This document shows, piece by piece, positions 36,463 through 49,438 of a stretch of DNA of 64,000 bases (positions are counted from its first letter, which is position 1; each line of letters starts with the position of its first letter). Made by a program: the position numbers and the translations under genes. This DNA comes from Syngnathus acus. Its lineage: Eukaryota > Chordata > Actinopteri > Syngnathiformes > Syngnathidae. The stretch covers positions 3,407,342 through 3,471,341 of the forward strand of contig NC_051090.1 of the NCBI RefSeq assembly GCF_901709675.1, written 5' to 3'. The notes under the pieces were generated by a model. That model worked only from the letters and a program-made list of their open reading frames with translations. It did not search any database and was not told the DNA's origin.

Positions 36463-39400
36463 CTCGTGTTATGAATGTATTATTCTTCGCGAGGATGAGA
36501 GTTTGTACCAAATCTGAACTCAAACAGCTTATTTATTAATGCATCTGGGAATTTTCTTAACACTCGCTTAATGTTAAACACATTTGGTCAAGGTTCAACG
36601 GAAGAGAAACATGTTATTGGAAAAGCGAGGGAAAAAATAAAAAGCTTAGCGTGACCTTGATTTTGAATTTTATTAGCCTTTGTTTGTTGACGCCTCACGT
36701 CGTGACTAGATGGCCCCCGTTAATGAAGGGCGGATGTGCTGTTTATGCATCTAATAGCTTGACAAAATGCATGCTACATTTTAAAAGCAGCCAAACTTTT
36801 TCAATATGAAACCTTGTTTCGGAATTAATTTGGAAGTCAATGAGGGAAGTTAGCTTTAATCCTCCTTTATTTCTTCCATAAGATCTCAAGATAGCAATAT
36901 TGTGCCATCCTGCTGCAAATATTATCCTTCTCCGAAAGGTCATTTTCTCATCCATTGATGTTTGTGTATTTAAATAGATGCTCATAAATACACTCTTTTA
37001 TGCTCACTAGCTCATGTCATGTCCATCCATCCATCAATCCATGCAAATTCCAATTTAGCCACCGACTGGTTATAAATCACTTGTATGGATGCAATATACA
37101 TTATAAAACCTCAAGAAAGGAACAAAAAATACGACTTAATAACTACAGCTAGTATCATGATATATTTAGTATCACACATCAGCTACTATCAATACAACTG
37201 TAACAGATATCATCTGGTATCACGATACAGCCAATAAATGCTTCATCAAATACACCACCTGCACCAAAATAAGCTAGCATCACAATACACATAGCATCAT
37301 TTTGTATCACGAATGTGCTAGTATCATGATACTGACAGTATCAAGGAGAAGCTTAGGATACAGTTGGTATCACTATTCATCTAGTGTCATGATTCAGCCT
37401 AGACCAGGGCCAAAAAACGAGCTAGTATCATAAAATATCTAGAATCACAAATCCGCTAATATCGATATGACTCGTATCATGATACCGCTTGAATCACAAT
37501 CCAGCTAGTATCACTCATATGATATTTTTACTATCCGTTCCTTTTGCAATTAAATCCCTGCTGTGTGATAAACACAAATTCCTCATGCTGACTATCTACC
37601 AAGTGTGTTCAGTGAGTCCATTTTCAGTGTGCAAGTTGAATTTGTGTGCCGTCTGGGCCCGGAATTCACATTAACCTTTGAGTTCATTAATGAACAGGCC
37701 TCCTCGTCTTCCTGACACTGGTACCTAAACGGAGTCCTGCCTTGGTTGCGCACCGCCACACCTAATTCCCGCTAAATGTCAGGGAAGAAGTTTTACTTGG
37801 TGGCAGAAGTAATGGAATGCAGTAATGTACGGCGGGCTCACCGTTGTGTGTCTGACACGGCGATTACGAAGCCGTCGACTTTCTAGCGTCTCAGTGTTTT
37901 ACATAATCCGTCTCAATGTTGTAGGTGGCTTTCTCGCGCGTTAAGCAACACCAACGCTGGCTAATGAATTTTGCCGTTTTGGGACAAGTAACAATTATTC
38001 TGATGACACTTGTGTGGAACATATTAAGGAAATCTATGGAAGTATATTCGTGTCAAAATTGAAATTCGAATTTGTATTCAACACAAGTGTCAAAATCTGG
38101 TTCCTGAGGGCCACTAGCAAGCACCTGATAACCATCCGATCATTTTAATTAAACTAAATTTAAAAAATGCTAGCGGTTCTCGTAGTTTAACAGATATTAG
38201 TTATTTATCGATTGAAATGCAACTGGGTCATTTGAGCTTGTATCCAAAATGAGTTGCCCCATCAAGCTCTTGTCACATTACTTATTTATTAAGATCTTCC
38301 CTCCCTTTGCTGTCTTTCCCTTACGGAAATGACAGGCGTCGACATCTCCAACTTCTGGCACATCAAAGTGTTTCGCAATGTCCAAACTTTTTGCGAGTGA
38401 CACAGATCCCTTCCCACCTTCCCCGTGCTGTTTTGTGCGTCATTGTCAGTTCGCCTCAGGAAATCTTTCCAAAGAAGAAAAAAACCTACTCGCCTGTCGT
38501 TACGAGTCACGACTCACCCCGTCATACATGTTCCGCTCTTTCTTAAGCCGATTTTCAGCTGAAACACTGAACATCCCAGCTCATCTGATGTGAACGGCGT
38601 GTTCTTTGAACTGAGGCCAGCGTGCCAATCAAACCAGATGAGCTTGATGACCTCTTTGCATTCCTCACTGATTTCACTTTTGTGGAATTTTAAATTGATT
38701 TCTTTTGTATCCACCAAAAACAAGTCCAAAACATGAAATTGCCAATGTGGAGTAAAATATTTTGACTGGCAACTACCAACGTACTTGTAGGCTAAATGCT
38801 ACAAACGTAGCATTTTTATTGACTTTTATTTGATAGCTTTAGCACTATTATGCTAGGTTCAGACATGATGCGAAAAATACCTGCTTATTTTTGTCCGCCG
38901 TGCAACCTCCGACAGATGAAAAAGAATGTTTTAACATTGCTAGTCAATCAGGTGACCAGTGGTTGTGTTATACTTTGGCTAATGCTAAACGCTGACTCAG
39001 TTGACAGCCATGCAGTAACATCAGCGACCGTCATTTTCTCTCTTTCGTTTACAAAAATATTTGACTGTAGGTCCATCCCAGACTTTGACAACCTTTTTGT
39101 TGTTTAAAAAAAAAGGCCCGGTCTAATTAGTAGGGTCCACTCTATCTTGGCCCAGATATGCTTTGCCATGATTTAACAGTTTTGTCCATCAATCACACGC
39201 AGACTTGCTATTTATTTAACACGCGTGCTTAAATACGACCGCGAGAGGATGTTATGAAAAAGGTGGTGTGCTTGCGCCAGGTTTGATTTTGATCAGTGTT
39301 GCTGTGTCATCCCATCCCGCGTGGAACCAGTGAAAATGAGCCAATTTAGTTATGACACAGTCTGGTCTTTGTGCGGAGGCAGCACATTGTCTCACAAATT

Positions 39401-42400
39401 GGAGACGGTGAGCGCAAGCGTCACGACGAGCAACATCGCTCTTAAGGCAGTGTGAGGGTAACTTCTGATGCAAGACATGCATCAAGCGCTCCCTCGCTCA
39501 AGAGAGGCTCAATTACAGGTGTCAGCACATTTGTCCCCACTTAGTTTTTTTTCCATTAAAAGCGTCGTCAGCTTTGATGCTTTCTTTGCAAGCTTCTTTG
39601 AAAAGACTGACTTTGATGTTTCCAAACAATAAGTCATTTGTTTCGGATGTTTACAAAAAGTGCGTAAGGTTAATTGAAACTCTAATTGTCTTTGTTGTCT
39701 TCAAAAACATGACTTTAGTACTAAATTGTCATGTTAGGTTCTTTGAAGACTCCACATTGCCTTTCATGTCGACAAAAAGAAGTTCGTTGGGTTAATTGAA
39801 ACTAATTGGCCTTAAATTTTGTAGACCGGCGCCTGAGCACTTGGCGTACAAACAAGCTCATCCTCCAAGTCTAGTTTAGTGTGTTGCTACATCTCAGTCG
39901 GCCTTCCAGCGTATTTTTGGGATTTTACGTTTTTGGCTTGTAACTCAAAACAGTGCCCCCTACTGGACTGAAGTGGAACACCACCACTGCACTTGCTGAT
40001 TTTTTTTTCAGTGAAACAAAACCTCTTTCCATGCCGTTATCGAAACTCATCCGTCTTTTTTCACGGCTTACGTAAGAAGCCTTTGTGAAGGTCTTCGTCT
40101 CGGCCCTTCCGACATCTGACGGGCGGCCTTGTGCGACGCAGCGGCATTAGCATCATTTCATTGTCCCACGGGTCAAGTGAGGTTGAGGTGAAATGGTCTT
40201 TACATCGATGTGACACGAGGAAGAGCAACCCGAGAGACCAATAATGGGACTCTCCTCTAAAGTCTCTCGAAACCAGCTGGGACTGGCAATTTTACACGAC
40301 GCCGGGATTAAAAGCATCTTGTCCGTCGAAGCGATTGCAACCTAAATACGTCACTCAAACTAGTCATTCCTTTTGAGTCTTATCTTAAAAGTGCACAACC
40401 CGTTTGGAGGCGATTTTATTTCTGGAGACCGGCGAAATAAACTGAATGTGCTTATCGCAAACAAAGGAGGCACAGGCCACTGACATCAATTCAGCGAGTA
40501 TTGATTATTTGGGAAATTGTGTATACAAGCATTGCTTGGAAACTATTTTGCAGGATTATTGATGCTTTCCTCTCCCTCGTGTCGACACTGCCAATTCCTT
40601 TGAGCGTCTGCATGAAGTTATTAAGATTTGAATCGATCGTATGGCGATAAAAGCCATGTGTCCTTTATCGATATTTTGTCTTTACTTGTAATGACCGCGT
40701 GTTTATTATCAATCAGAACATCCGGTCGGAAAGGCTTTTCTCTGGCTCCCAGTCAGCCGCTGAATACATTTTAAAATTCTGCCCCAAATGTAAATATTTA
40801 TATTTATTCTAAATATTTTTAGTTAAGGTTAGTTAGGATAGATTCTTTAGCTGTTTTTAACACAATTAGTACTCTATTTTGATCTAGTGTTTATTTTGGG
40901 TGCAATTTCACTATCGGCCACTCGATGACGGTACCCTCATTTTAGATTAAAAAGAAGAACAAAACAATATGTAAATGTTGAACAAAGGCAGGCTGCTTCA
41001 ATTTGATGCCTTTGTGTCAATACTGTACATAAGAGATCATGATGGAATTCAGCACCATGGATAGTGCTTGGGAAAGTAAAATTTGGGTGCATTCATTAAC
41101 ATCATGTATCATTGTTACAAGTGCTGCTGTAACTTGACTCCGTTCAGCAGAGAGCAATTTTGACCACCCACGGTAAAAATCCAACGCCGCCGGCACGGCA
41201 TAATTCAATGGTCTGCTTTATTGCCGTTCATTTTCAGCTGTTCCTTAAACTGGATATGTTTACACGGTTGCCAAGGCAACCAGTCAACTAGGAAATTTTT
41301 GGAGTTCATCATCCTACGCATGCTTCGCAGCGTCGCCACATCTTTTGCATCTTGGCCAAAAGTGTGGGAGTTGATGTTTGCATATGAATTGGGAAAGGTG
41401 ACGTACACGAATGCTTCATTGAAACATTTTAACAGGCATGCATTTAAGAAAGCGCTTAGCTTGCGGAAAGTGGAGCCCGTGCCAGATGGTTTGGGGGCGA
41501 GGTGGACCGAGCAACTATCAATCACTGATACGAATTCAATTTTCATGTCGCGCGTTTTTGTAAACAACTTAAAGCCTTAGATGAACCTGACATGAAGTGC
41601 TGAACATGTTTTTCAAAGAATTTAGAGCAACCTAACAAGGGAATTTAACCAAACAGATCATGATGGATCTGCCCCCATTTAAAATGCCTGACGAGGTTGC
41701 TTCCAATGGCCCGCTTGTCGCCAACTCAGTCCTCTGTTGTCGGCTCAAATAAACTTTGAACCGAGCATTGGCCCCACTATCGATTATTTCAAAGTATTTC
41801 CGGAAACAGGCTCTCCCTTGCCTCCTCTTGCCTTTGAGAGACATTGACGTTAAAGACATTCACCTTGTAGTTTGCGCCAGATGTTGCATCATCGGAGAGC
41901 ATCTGCTCCCTCCACTGACAAATGTGCTCTGCTTTTAAGGCAGCGTGTCAAAAAACTCACGGCAGCCCCGATACTTTTTTGCGTGGTGATAGATCTTCTT
42001 GCATCTTGCGAGCCACTGGGAAAGATGTTAAAGCAAAACGCTCAACCTGCATTTTACCTGACTTGCTTCGGGACCTAAAAAAATGATGCAAGGTGTGCTG
42101 TAACATTGTTGCAAAAAGTAGAGAAAATAGCAGTATAAAAAAAAAAAACTCACAAAAACAACTTGAGTTTAACTGCAGGCGCACCCACAAAAAAACCTCA
42201 GCATTATTATTCGCAGTTAAAACAGGAGTTCAGAACATTAATAGGTTGCTTCCTCCAACTCAGCTTGATTTAATAAAGCCACGATGGGTGTTTATTTCCC
42301 GTCATTCATTTTGAGGACCGACGGCAGGTCAATCCTGAATGGGTGCGTGCACACCCTCCCAAAAATGTCATTTGCATATTCATTGCAGTCAATTAGCCGT

Positions 42401-43461
42401 CCATACACTCCTGTGGCAGACTTCTTATTTATCTCCCGGCTGCTCGTCTCCCCGCCGGCAAATTAACATACAAAACGAGGTCATAAATAATCAAGTTTCA
42501 AACGCGTATTAAAAAATTAAAAGGCCTCGCGAGTGACAAACTGAATGAGAGACGAGTTGACGAAAAAGTGACTTTTCAGTGTGTTACTTTTCCACTCACG
42601 CACAATTAGAGTTACACAAGATCAATACAAGTGATTTCTCGAGCGGCTACAAAACAATTTATCACCTCTGTCTGCCGTGCGGTGTTTTATGTTTTTTTCT
42701 TTTAACCATCCATCAATCGCGTGTGGTGTAATTGCCGGTATCATGTCACTTTCTGCAACTTTGACCTAACGGTGACTTTTACGAGGCGAGCCTGGTAATA
42801 AACGTTTTTTTCTTTGGCACGCAGCTGTAAATAGGGGTGACAAAGGTGAGCTGACACAGGGTGGGTGACCCGGGAGGTAATTACATTGCAAGCATATCAG
42901 AATGGAAGATGACCACTAATTAAAAAAAATCTCATTAGCAATTTATTTAATGAGACTGATGAGATGATAATGTGTGGCACATGTTATTTTAAAATTTAAA
43001 TGGCTCATTTTAATGTTGTTGGTGAATGTTTTGTAAAAATATGTATACCGTATATTCTTCAACATCTTCCCATGCTAATAAGTGTTCTAAATTTTATATG
43101 CATTACATAGATCCACTTTACTGTTAAAACGAAGCTGAACATTTAAATACATTTAATAGCGATGTGCGGCTACATCTTTCTCGTGGCTTCACTACTACAA
43201 ATGCTCCCATTAAATATTAATATTTATTCTCTGTGGAGCCTGAGGTCTAAACGGAATAACTTTATATGAAATTTACATGACAGACATAACAAACTAAGGT
43301 ATCTACAGCTTTCTGGTCCATGACACTTAGTCTAGCTAACATTGCTGAAGAAAAGCTAATGTGCTAACTTCCTAGCCTGTGTGCTAACTTGGCTAGCCCA
43401 TGTAAATGCACACAGGACAGGAGGATAAATATATAATGTATATATTTTTAATATAATTGTG

Positions 43462-43463
<2 letters not shown>
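36463..43463. other. Intergenic, no gene supported
   Basis: Apart from the degenerate tandem repeat at 37,137-37,520 and a fragment resembling the CTCGAGG MITE end near 38,085-38,130, I see no coding exon, RNA gene or intact element. The pair of overlapping open frames at 41,205-41,580 on opposite strands carries no known motif. Confidence 0.5.
37137..37520. repeat. Degenerate TAGTATCAC/TATCATGAT tandem repeat
   Basis: Over about 380 bases the words AGTATCA, GTATCAC and ATCATGATA recur every 15-35 bases with much drift (for example near 37151, 37209, 37319 and 37498). It looks like an old minisatellite. No open frame of note. Confidence 0.6.

Positions 43464-43520
<57 letters not shown>
43464..43520. 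repeat. (AT)n microsatellite, 57 bp
   Basis: Uninterrupted alternating A and T, which could extrude as a cruciform. Confidence 0.95.
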
Positions 43521-43522
<2 letters not shown>

Positions 43523-45480
43523 ACCGAGGCCTTCGCTGACAAAACGTATAATTTTTGTTCTTTAGAGCAAAACAATTGTTAGCGCCTCACCAACCGTGCA
43601 GTGCGCTACTCAATTGATTTGCGATGATTCAATTAACATCCCGACTTTAAATAATGATGAATGGAAAACGCTACATTCTCTCGGATAAGTGCCCGCAAAA
43701 TTTCCAGTAAATTTGCTATTAAAGGGAAAAATAGGAAATTCAATGAGAAGTCCATGGATAATGTAAGCAGTCCTCGACTGTGAGGCTTTGTCTGTCCTCT
43801 GATTGTCATCACTTATTATTCATGTCACCGCCTGGCTTCAATCTGAATTTGAGGAATGGGATCAACGGGAAAAGCTTGACAAGAGCATTGGGAGAATTGC
43901 ATTAGGCGGAGCGCATTGCCCATTCAACTTCAACTGCCTTAAATTGTCTTCTGACTGCAAAGTGACTTCCAGTGGAGAGCAAAACAACAACGCTAAAAAG
44001 AAAAGATGGAAAGCTCAGGTGCTGTTGACCGCGCCAGCGCAAAATGTCATTTTTCTTCCCAAAGTAATGATGTTGCCGACGAGGCGCCGCGTGGACAATA
44101 ACGCAGTAGAATGATAAGGAGTGAAATTTGTGGCTTTTGTCCTTCAGCCCGCACGCAGTTATGTAGCCATGACTAGCAAAGACGTTTTAGAAGGCTGCAA
44201 AGTCAGCAAAGATCAGGTGGAGTGATGTTTTTGGTCTGCAATTACATGGCGTGAGATGGTAAGCGGGGGTCAAAACGGCCACTGGAAAAACATGGGGAGA
44301 TTGTAACTGACTATTTTTTGCTGTGATATATCAATTTTCCACAGTAAAATAATTCAGGACAAGACCGGAGCTGTGCGGTAGCTATAAAGGGAGGAAGACT
44401 CCCTCCCCCGTGACGCAACCGTATTGAAATCAGGCTGGTTGTAGAGTGCTTTATTATATTTTTTGATTGTTTAATATTTGTGGTCTCGATGTGTTAAATA
44501 TTTATTGTAACTGAATCGCTGAGAACTGGAGTAGGAATACTTCATTTTTGCCATTGTGCAGTCGAGTCATTTGAGCTTTTATGGCCGCACTAAAAATCCG
44601 TGGGATCTCTATCTTGGTGATCTACCCGGCAATGACGACTTCTTCTGGATGCTGTTTTACAGACCTTGAACTTTTATTTTATGACAGTGGATTTTGAGTG
44701 CATTGAGTTACTTTACCCATGGGTGGGTTCAGTATTTTGACCTTTGGTTGGATTGGGCATGATGAAAAGTTGAAACTAGCCCAAATTGGGTGAAATTACT
44801 AACCCAGCGCAAAAGCCCCGCCCCCGGGTGAGATTGCGGCTTGCGCCAAAAACAAGCTGGTGAGAAGAATTGAAAGAGCGAGAGACAAACTTTTAAGATC
44901 AATCAAATTCCCCAAAGATGGGAAATTTGGGCTTTGAAAATGGCTGGCAGTGAATGTGTAACGGGACATATATGCAGTCTGTTCTTCCCTCCTACTGCTA
45001 ATTATGGCAGTCTGAGGGGAATCTTTTGCTGTCTTAGTCACTTTGTATCTCGAATAAATTGCTTCGCTCCGCGCTGCATTGCGTCCTCCTCGCGCCGCAT
45101 ACAAATCGCTACGGATAAGAAGCTCATCTGCGCATTCACATCTGACACCGTTGTTGTATTACCTGCTGCGTTTGAGTTTTGCCAGTTTTGCGCCGTGCAT
45201 TCAACAGTAGTACTGTTCGGCAAAGATGTCATTCTCTCGCTGGCCGCATCAAAGCCACCAGACGATTTCCCGTCGCAGTACCACCAGCCGAGCCTGTTGA
45301 TGAAAGTTGGAATTATTTCCTTTAAACTCAGCGGGGTGACGGTGAGTAAAAATAATATTCTAGGCGAGGGAGTCGCAAACTGTGTAATGGGCAGTCCGCT
45401 GTGAGAACTATCCACAGTGAAAGTGGATTTTTGGCGGTAAGGGGGGCGGCACATTACACAAATGCAATGTGATATGCATT
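43521..45480. other. Intergenic, nothing recognised
   Basis: Mixed-composition sequence. Short open frames occur on both strands (for example 44,934-45,404) but none shows a domain or splice-supported exon chain. Confidence 0.45.
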
Positions 45481-45534
45481 GGATGGATGGATGGATGGAT
45501 GGATGGATGGATGGATGGATGGATGGATGGATGG
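45481..45534. repeat. (GGAT)n microsatellite, about 13 units
   Basis: Uninterrupted GGAT/ATGG units. Translated on the - strand it produces a meaningless Ser-Ile-His-Pro repeat in an open frame. Confidence 0.95.
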
Positions 45535-46174
45535 AAGACAACTGTGGCCCCCAAAACATTAGCACAGCCTAGCGCTAACGCAACACGAGGTGTCTGGTGC
45601 TGATGTGGGGTCGTCATGACAACCACAGAGAAGCAATTGTCCTTATTACAAACCAGTGAGGCAGCCAAATGATTTGCAAGCCACTATTATAAGGTCAAAC
45701 TAGAGAACGTTATTTGTGGATAAATTGCGTGTGAAGGCGAAGAAGCTGAAGACTTGGGAAATTTTATGGAAGCTCAGTTGGCATAAACTGAAGAGTTTAA
45801 AGGTGTATCGCTCTAAAGGGCGTAAACTTGGGGATGATGAAAAGCGCAATGATGTGCACAATGGCTTCTTTGACCTCCTACCACATAATAGTATTTTTTT
45901 GTTTTTTATTATTATTTCATCACTGTCCCAAGGACGCACAAGTGCGGTTCTTTTAAGAGAGGTGATGATCCCGCCTGTGTTCGTCATCATTCCAAAGGCA
46001 ATGAGGGAATCTAGACCAAGTTCCCACATTTCAAGAAACAAAATTCACACCTGAAATCTCCATTTGTATTCATGTCATTCAAATAGGTTTGAATCGATTC
46101 GACTCGTGCGCCTTTCTGGAAAAGAAAATCATAATACAATAACTAAATCAGCTAATGTTCCCAAAATGTACTTC

Positions 46175-46450
46175 TCAAAGTCAAAAAAGTCAAAGTCTGC
46201 TTTATTGTCAACCTCCTCACATGCCAAGACACACAAAGAAATCGAAATTACGTTTCCACTATCCCACGGTGACAAGACATAGTACACGACATACATACAA
46301 GCAAACAACACAAAATAAAAACAAGGCACAAACAATGAATAATAAGAGAGATGAATAAATAATAAATAAACAAATAACACAATAAATAAATAAGAGGAGC
46401 AAGTGTGCATACAGCAGACAGTCAGAATATAGTATATGGTATATGTAATT
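46175..46450. repeat. Dispersed fish repeat (CAAAGTCTGCTTTATTGTCAA type)
   Basis: The block opens with CAAAGTCTGCTTTATTGTCAA and continues GAAATCGAAATTACGTTTCC and CCCACGGTGACAAGACATA, wording I recognise from an abundant dispersed sequence in fish genomes. It grades into an A-rich (AAATAA)n tail near 46,350-46,395. The class is not certain. Confidence 0.45.
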
Positions 46451-46726
46451 ATACCAGTACATCAGGTCAGAGGAGGCAACATATACATCAAACAATACAA
46501 CTACACCCCCCCCCAAAAAAAAAAAATATATATATATATACTATATATATATAATAATAATAATAAATAAATAAGAAAGTGTAGCGAACGATTCGGTGAA
46601 CGATTCTGTTGAACAAATCTTTTGAGTGAACTGATTCTAAAGATTCAGTTCACTTAACTGGAATGCACATCACTAGTACAAAAGAGTGCAGATGGCTGAA
46701 GGCTGCCAGGTCGAAATAGCCGACTG

Positions 46727-46872
46727 GTTAGTGACACTGGCTCTTGCTCGGTAAGAACTTGGTTCGATCCCAGGTGGTAGCACATACATAAATGTTCTTT
46801 TGGAACTGGAACCTCACTTTGATTGTGTATGATCCAAGTTCTTACCGAGCAAGAGCCCGTGTTACTAACCAC
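46727..46872. repeat. Fold-back of two tRNA-like halves
   Basis: The left half (from ACTGGTTAGTGACACTGGCTC at about 46731 to GGTTCGATCCC near 46770) has the order of polymerase III A-box and B-box motifs. The right half (about 46828-46872) is its inverted complement with substitutions (complement of GTGGTTAGTAACACGGGCTC). The two share the 20-base core CTCTTGCTCGGTAAGAACTT. Probably a SINE-like or tRNA-derived inverted duplication. Confidence 0.5.
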
Positions 46873-47800
46873 CTGCGTGAAAAGATTTAGCTCCTGCAGA
46901 ACGTGAAAATGAACAAAATCTTTTCACGCAGGTGTGTTTAACGAGGGAATCTTGGAAAACATGTTGGAATGTGGCCCCGAGGACTAGAGCTTGACACCTG
47001 TAATCTTTGACCATGATATTTCCCTAATAAAGTGGCCTGTTATTAGGTACACTTGAAAATGGCGGTGTACCTAATGGAGTGTCCGTGTGATTCCCTCGTT
47101 AAGCGCACCTGCGTGAAAAGTTTTAGCTCCTGCAGAACGTGAAAATGACCAAAATCTTTTCACGCAGGTGTGTTTAACGAGGGTAACTTGGGAAACATAT
47201 TGGAACGTGGCCCCGAGGCCTAGAGCTTGACACCTTTGACCATGATATTTCCCTAATAAAGTGGCCTGTTATTAGGTACACTTGAAAATGGCGGTGTACC
47301 TAATGGTGTGTCCGTGTGATTCCCTCGTTAAGTGCACCTGCGTGAAAAGTTTTAGCTCCTGCAGAACGTGAAAGGAGCTAAAACTTTTCACGCAGGTGCA
47401 CTTAACGAGGGTAACTTGGAAAACATATTGGAACGCGGCCCCGAGGACTAGAGCTTGACACCTGTGACCTTTGACCATGATATTTCCCTAATAAAGTGGC
47501 CTGTTATTAGGTACACTTGAAAATGGCGGTGTACCTAATGGAGCGTCCGTGTGATTCCCTCGTTAAGCGCACCTGCGTGAAATGTTTTAGCTCCTGCAGA
47601 ACGTGAAAATGACCAAAATCTTTTCACACAGGTGTGTTTAATGAGGGTAACTTGGAAAACATATTGGAACGCGGCCCCTCGAGGACTGGAGGGCGACACC
47701 CCTGGATCAAGTGAAAAGTGCCACACCCGCCCTCACCCCCACTTTCTGATTGGCTGTTTGATCTGTGACGTCATTCGGCCACTCTATTAGGTACACCGCC
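46871..47800. repeat. Tandem repeat of about 233-bp units with internal palindromes (four units)
   Basis: The start word ACCTGCGTGAAA occurs at 46871, 47107, 47336 and 47571, a spacing of 236, 229 and 235 bases. Each unit contains a hairpin (CACCTGCGTGAAAAG ... CTTTTCACGCAGGTG). The spacer between hairpins holds CCCTAATAAAGTGGCCTGTT and a second inverted pair, ATTAGGTACAC ... GTGTACCTAAT. The last unit ends at an inverted ATTAGGTACACCGCC near 47,788. No open frame is conserved between units. Confidence 0.8.
47322..47411. repeat. Perfect palindrome: 38-bp arms, 14-bp loop
   Basis: The left arm 47322-47359 (starts CCCTCGTTAAGTGCACC) and the right arm 47374-47411 (ends GGTGCACTTAACGAGGG) are exact inverted complements over all 38 bases, separated by 47360-47373. 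The equivalent hairpins in the other units are shorter and imperfect. Confidence 0.95.
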
Positions 47801-47990
47801 ATTTTCAGTGAATATAAAAACAAGGAATAAAACAAGTTATAACATAAATGTTTATTAAAGTAATAATAAAAGTACATCTCAAACCAGCAATCAAATGTGA
47901 AACTGCAGTCGATATATTGAATAACAACAATTAGGCATATATATATGCATATACGTTATTTAAAACCTACTATAAGTAAATCTACATTCT

Positions 47991-49380
47991 GGCTCTAACC
48001 CTAACCCTAGCTCTAGCTCTAACCCTAACCCTAGCTCTAACCCTAACCCTAACCCTAGCCCTAACCCTAACCCTAGCTCTAACCCTAAACCTAACCCTAA
48101 CCCTAGCTCTAACCCTAACCCTAACCCTAGTCTAACCCTAACCCTAGCTGTAACCCTAACCCTAATCCTAGCTCTAACCCTAACCCTAGTCTAACCCTAA
48201 CCCTAGCTCTAACACTAACCCTAGCTCTAACCCTAACCCTAGCTCCAGCTTTAACCCTAACCCTAGCACTAACCCTAACCCTAGCTCTAACACTATCTCC
48301 AGCTCTAACCCTAACCCTAGCTCTAGCTCTAACCCTAACCCTAGCTCTAACCCTAGCTCTAACCCTAACCCTAGCTCTAACCCTAATCCTAGCTCTAACC
48401 CTAACCCTAACCCTAGCCCTAACCCTAACCCTAGCTCTAACCCTAAACCTAACCCTAACCCTAGCTCTAACCCTAACCCTAGTCTAACCCTAACCCTAGC
48501 TGTAACCCTAACCCTAATCCTAGCTCTAACCCTAACCCTAGTCTAACCCTAACCCTAGCTCTAACACTAACCCTAGCTCTAACCCTAACCCTAGCTCCAG
48601 CTTTAACCCTAACCCTAGCACTAACCCTAACCCTAGCTCTAACACTATCTCCAGCTCTAACCCTAACCCTAGCTCTAGCTCTAACCCTAACCCTAGCTCT
48701 AACCCTAGCTCTAACCCTAACCCTAGCTCTAACCCTAATCCTAGCTCTAACCCTAACCCTCAGCTCTAACCCTAACCCTAGCCCTAGCCCTAACCCTAAC
48801 CCTAGCTCTAACCCTAAACCTAACCCTAACCCTAGCTCTAACCCTAGTCTAACCCTAACCCTAGCTGTAACCCTAACCCTAATCCTAGCTCTAACCCTAA
48901 CCCTAGTCTAACCCTAACCCTAGCTCTAACACTAACCCTAGCTCTAACCCTAACCCTAGCTCCAGCTTTAACCCTAACCCTAGCACTAACCCTAACCCTA
49001 GCTCTAACACTATCTCCAGCTCTAACCCTAACCCTAGCTCTAGCTCTAACCCTAACCCTAGCTCTAACCCTAGCTCTAACCCTAACCCTAGCTCTAACCC
49101 TAATCCTAGCTCTAACCCTAACCCTCAGCTCTAACCCTAACCCTAGCTCTAACCCTATCTCCAGCTCTAACCCTAACCCTATCTTTAACCCTAACTCTAG
49201 CTCTAACCCTAGCGCTAACCCTAATCCCAAACCTAACCCCAGCTTTAACCCCAGCTTTAACCCCAGCTTTAACCCTAACTGTAGCACTAACCCTAACCCT
49301 AGCTCTAACATTAACCCTAGCTCCATCTCTAACCCTAGCTCTAACCCTAGCGCTTAGCCTAACCCTAGACCTAAGTTTTA
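47991..49380. repeat. Degenerate interstitial telomere-like array (CCCTAA)n with higher-order repeat
   Basis: About 1.39 kb made of CCCTAA units broken by CTAGCTCTAA, CTAGTCTAA and CTCCAGCTTTAA variants. Marker variants recur in the same order: AGTCTAACC at 48129, 48481 and 48846, and AGCTCCAGCTTT at 48241, 48593 and 48958. This gives a higher-order period of 352 then 365 bases. The last 250 bases are the most degenerate. TTAGGG is the vertebrate telomere unit, so this is either an interstitial telomeric relic or a satellite that evolved from one. The long Leu/Gly- and Arg/Val-rich open frame on the - strand is an artefact of the repeat. Confidence 0.93.
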
Positions 49381-49438
49381 GGGAGGTGTATGATCATATG
49401 GGGCAGCACACGAGCAACTGTGTTGTAAAAATTTTTAG

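Noticed and set aside
41205-41580. Overlapping 120-codon open frames on both strands
   Set aside because: No known motif, no codon or splice evidence, and mutual overlap suggests chance.
45038-45565. 175-codon - strand open frame with Ser-Ile-His-Pro repeats
   Set aside because: Created by the (GGAT)n microsatellite; no domain and no splice partners.
46871-47800. CRISPR-like array reading of the palindromic tandem units
   Set aside because: Units are about 233 bp, the spacers are themselves repeated, and the genome is eukaryotic.
48844-49326. 160-codon - strand open frame rich in Leu/Gly and Arg/Val
   Set aside because: It is simply the translation of the degenerate CCCTAA array; low complexity and stop-free because of the repeat unit.
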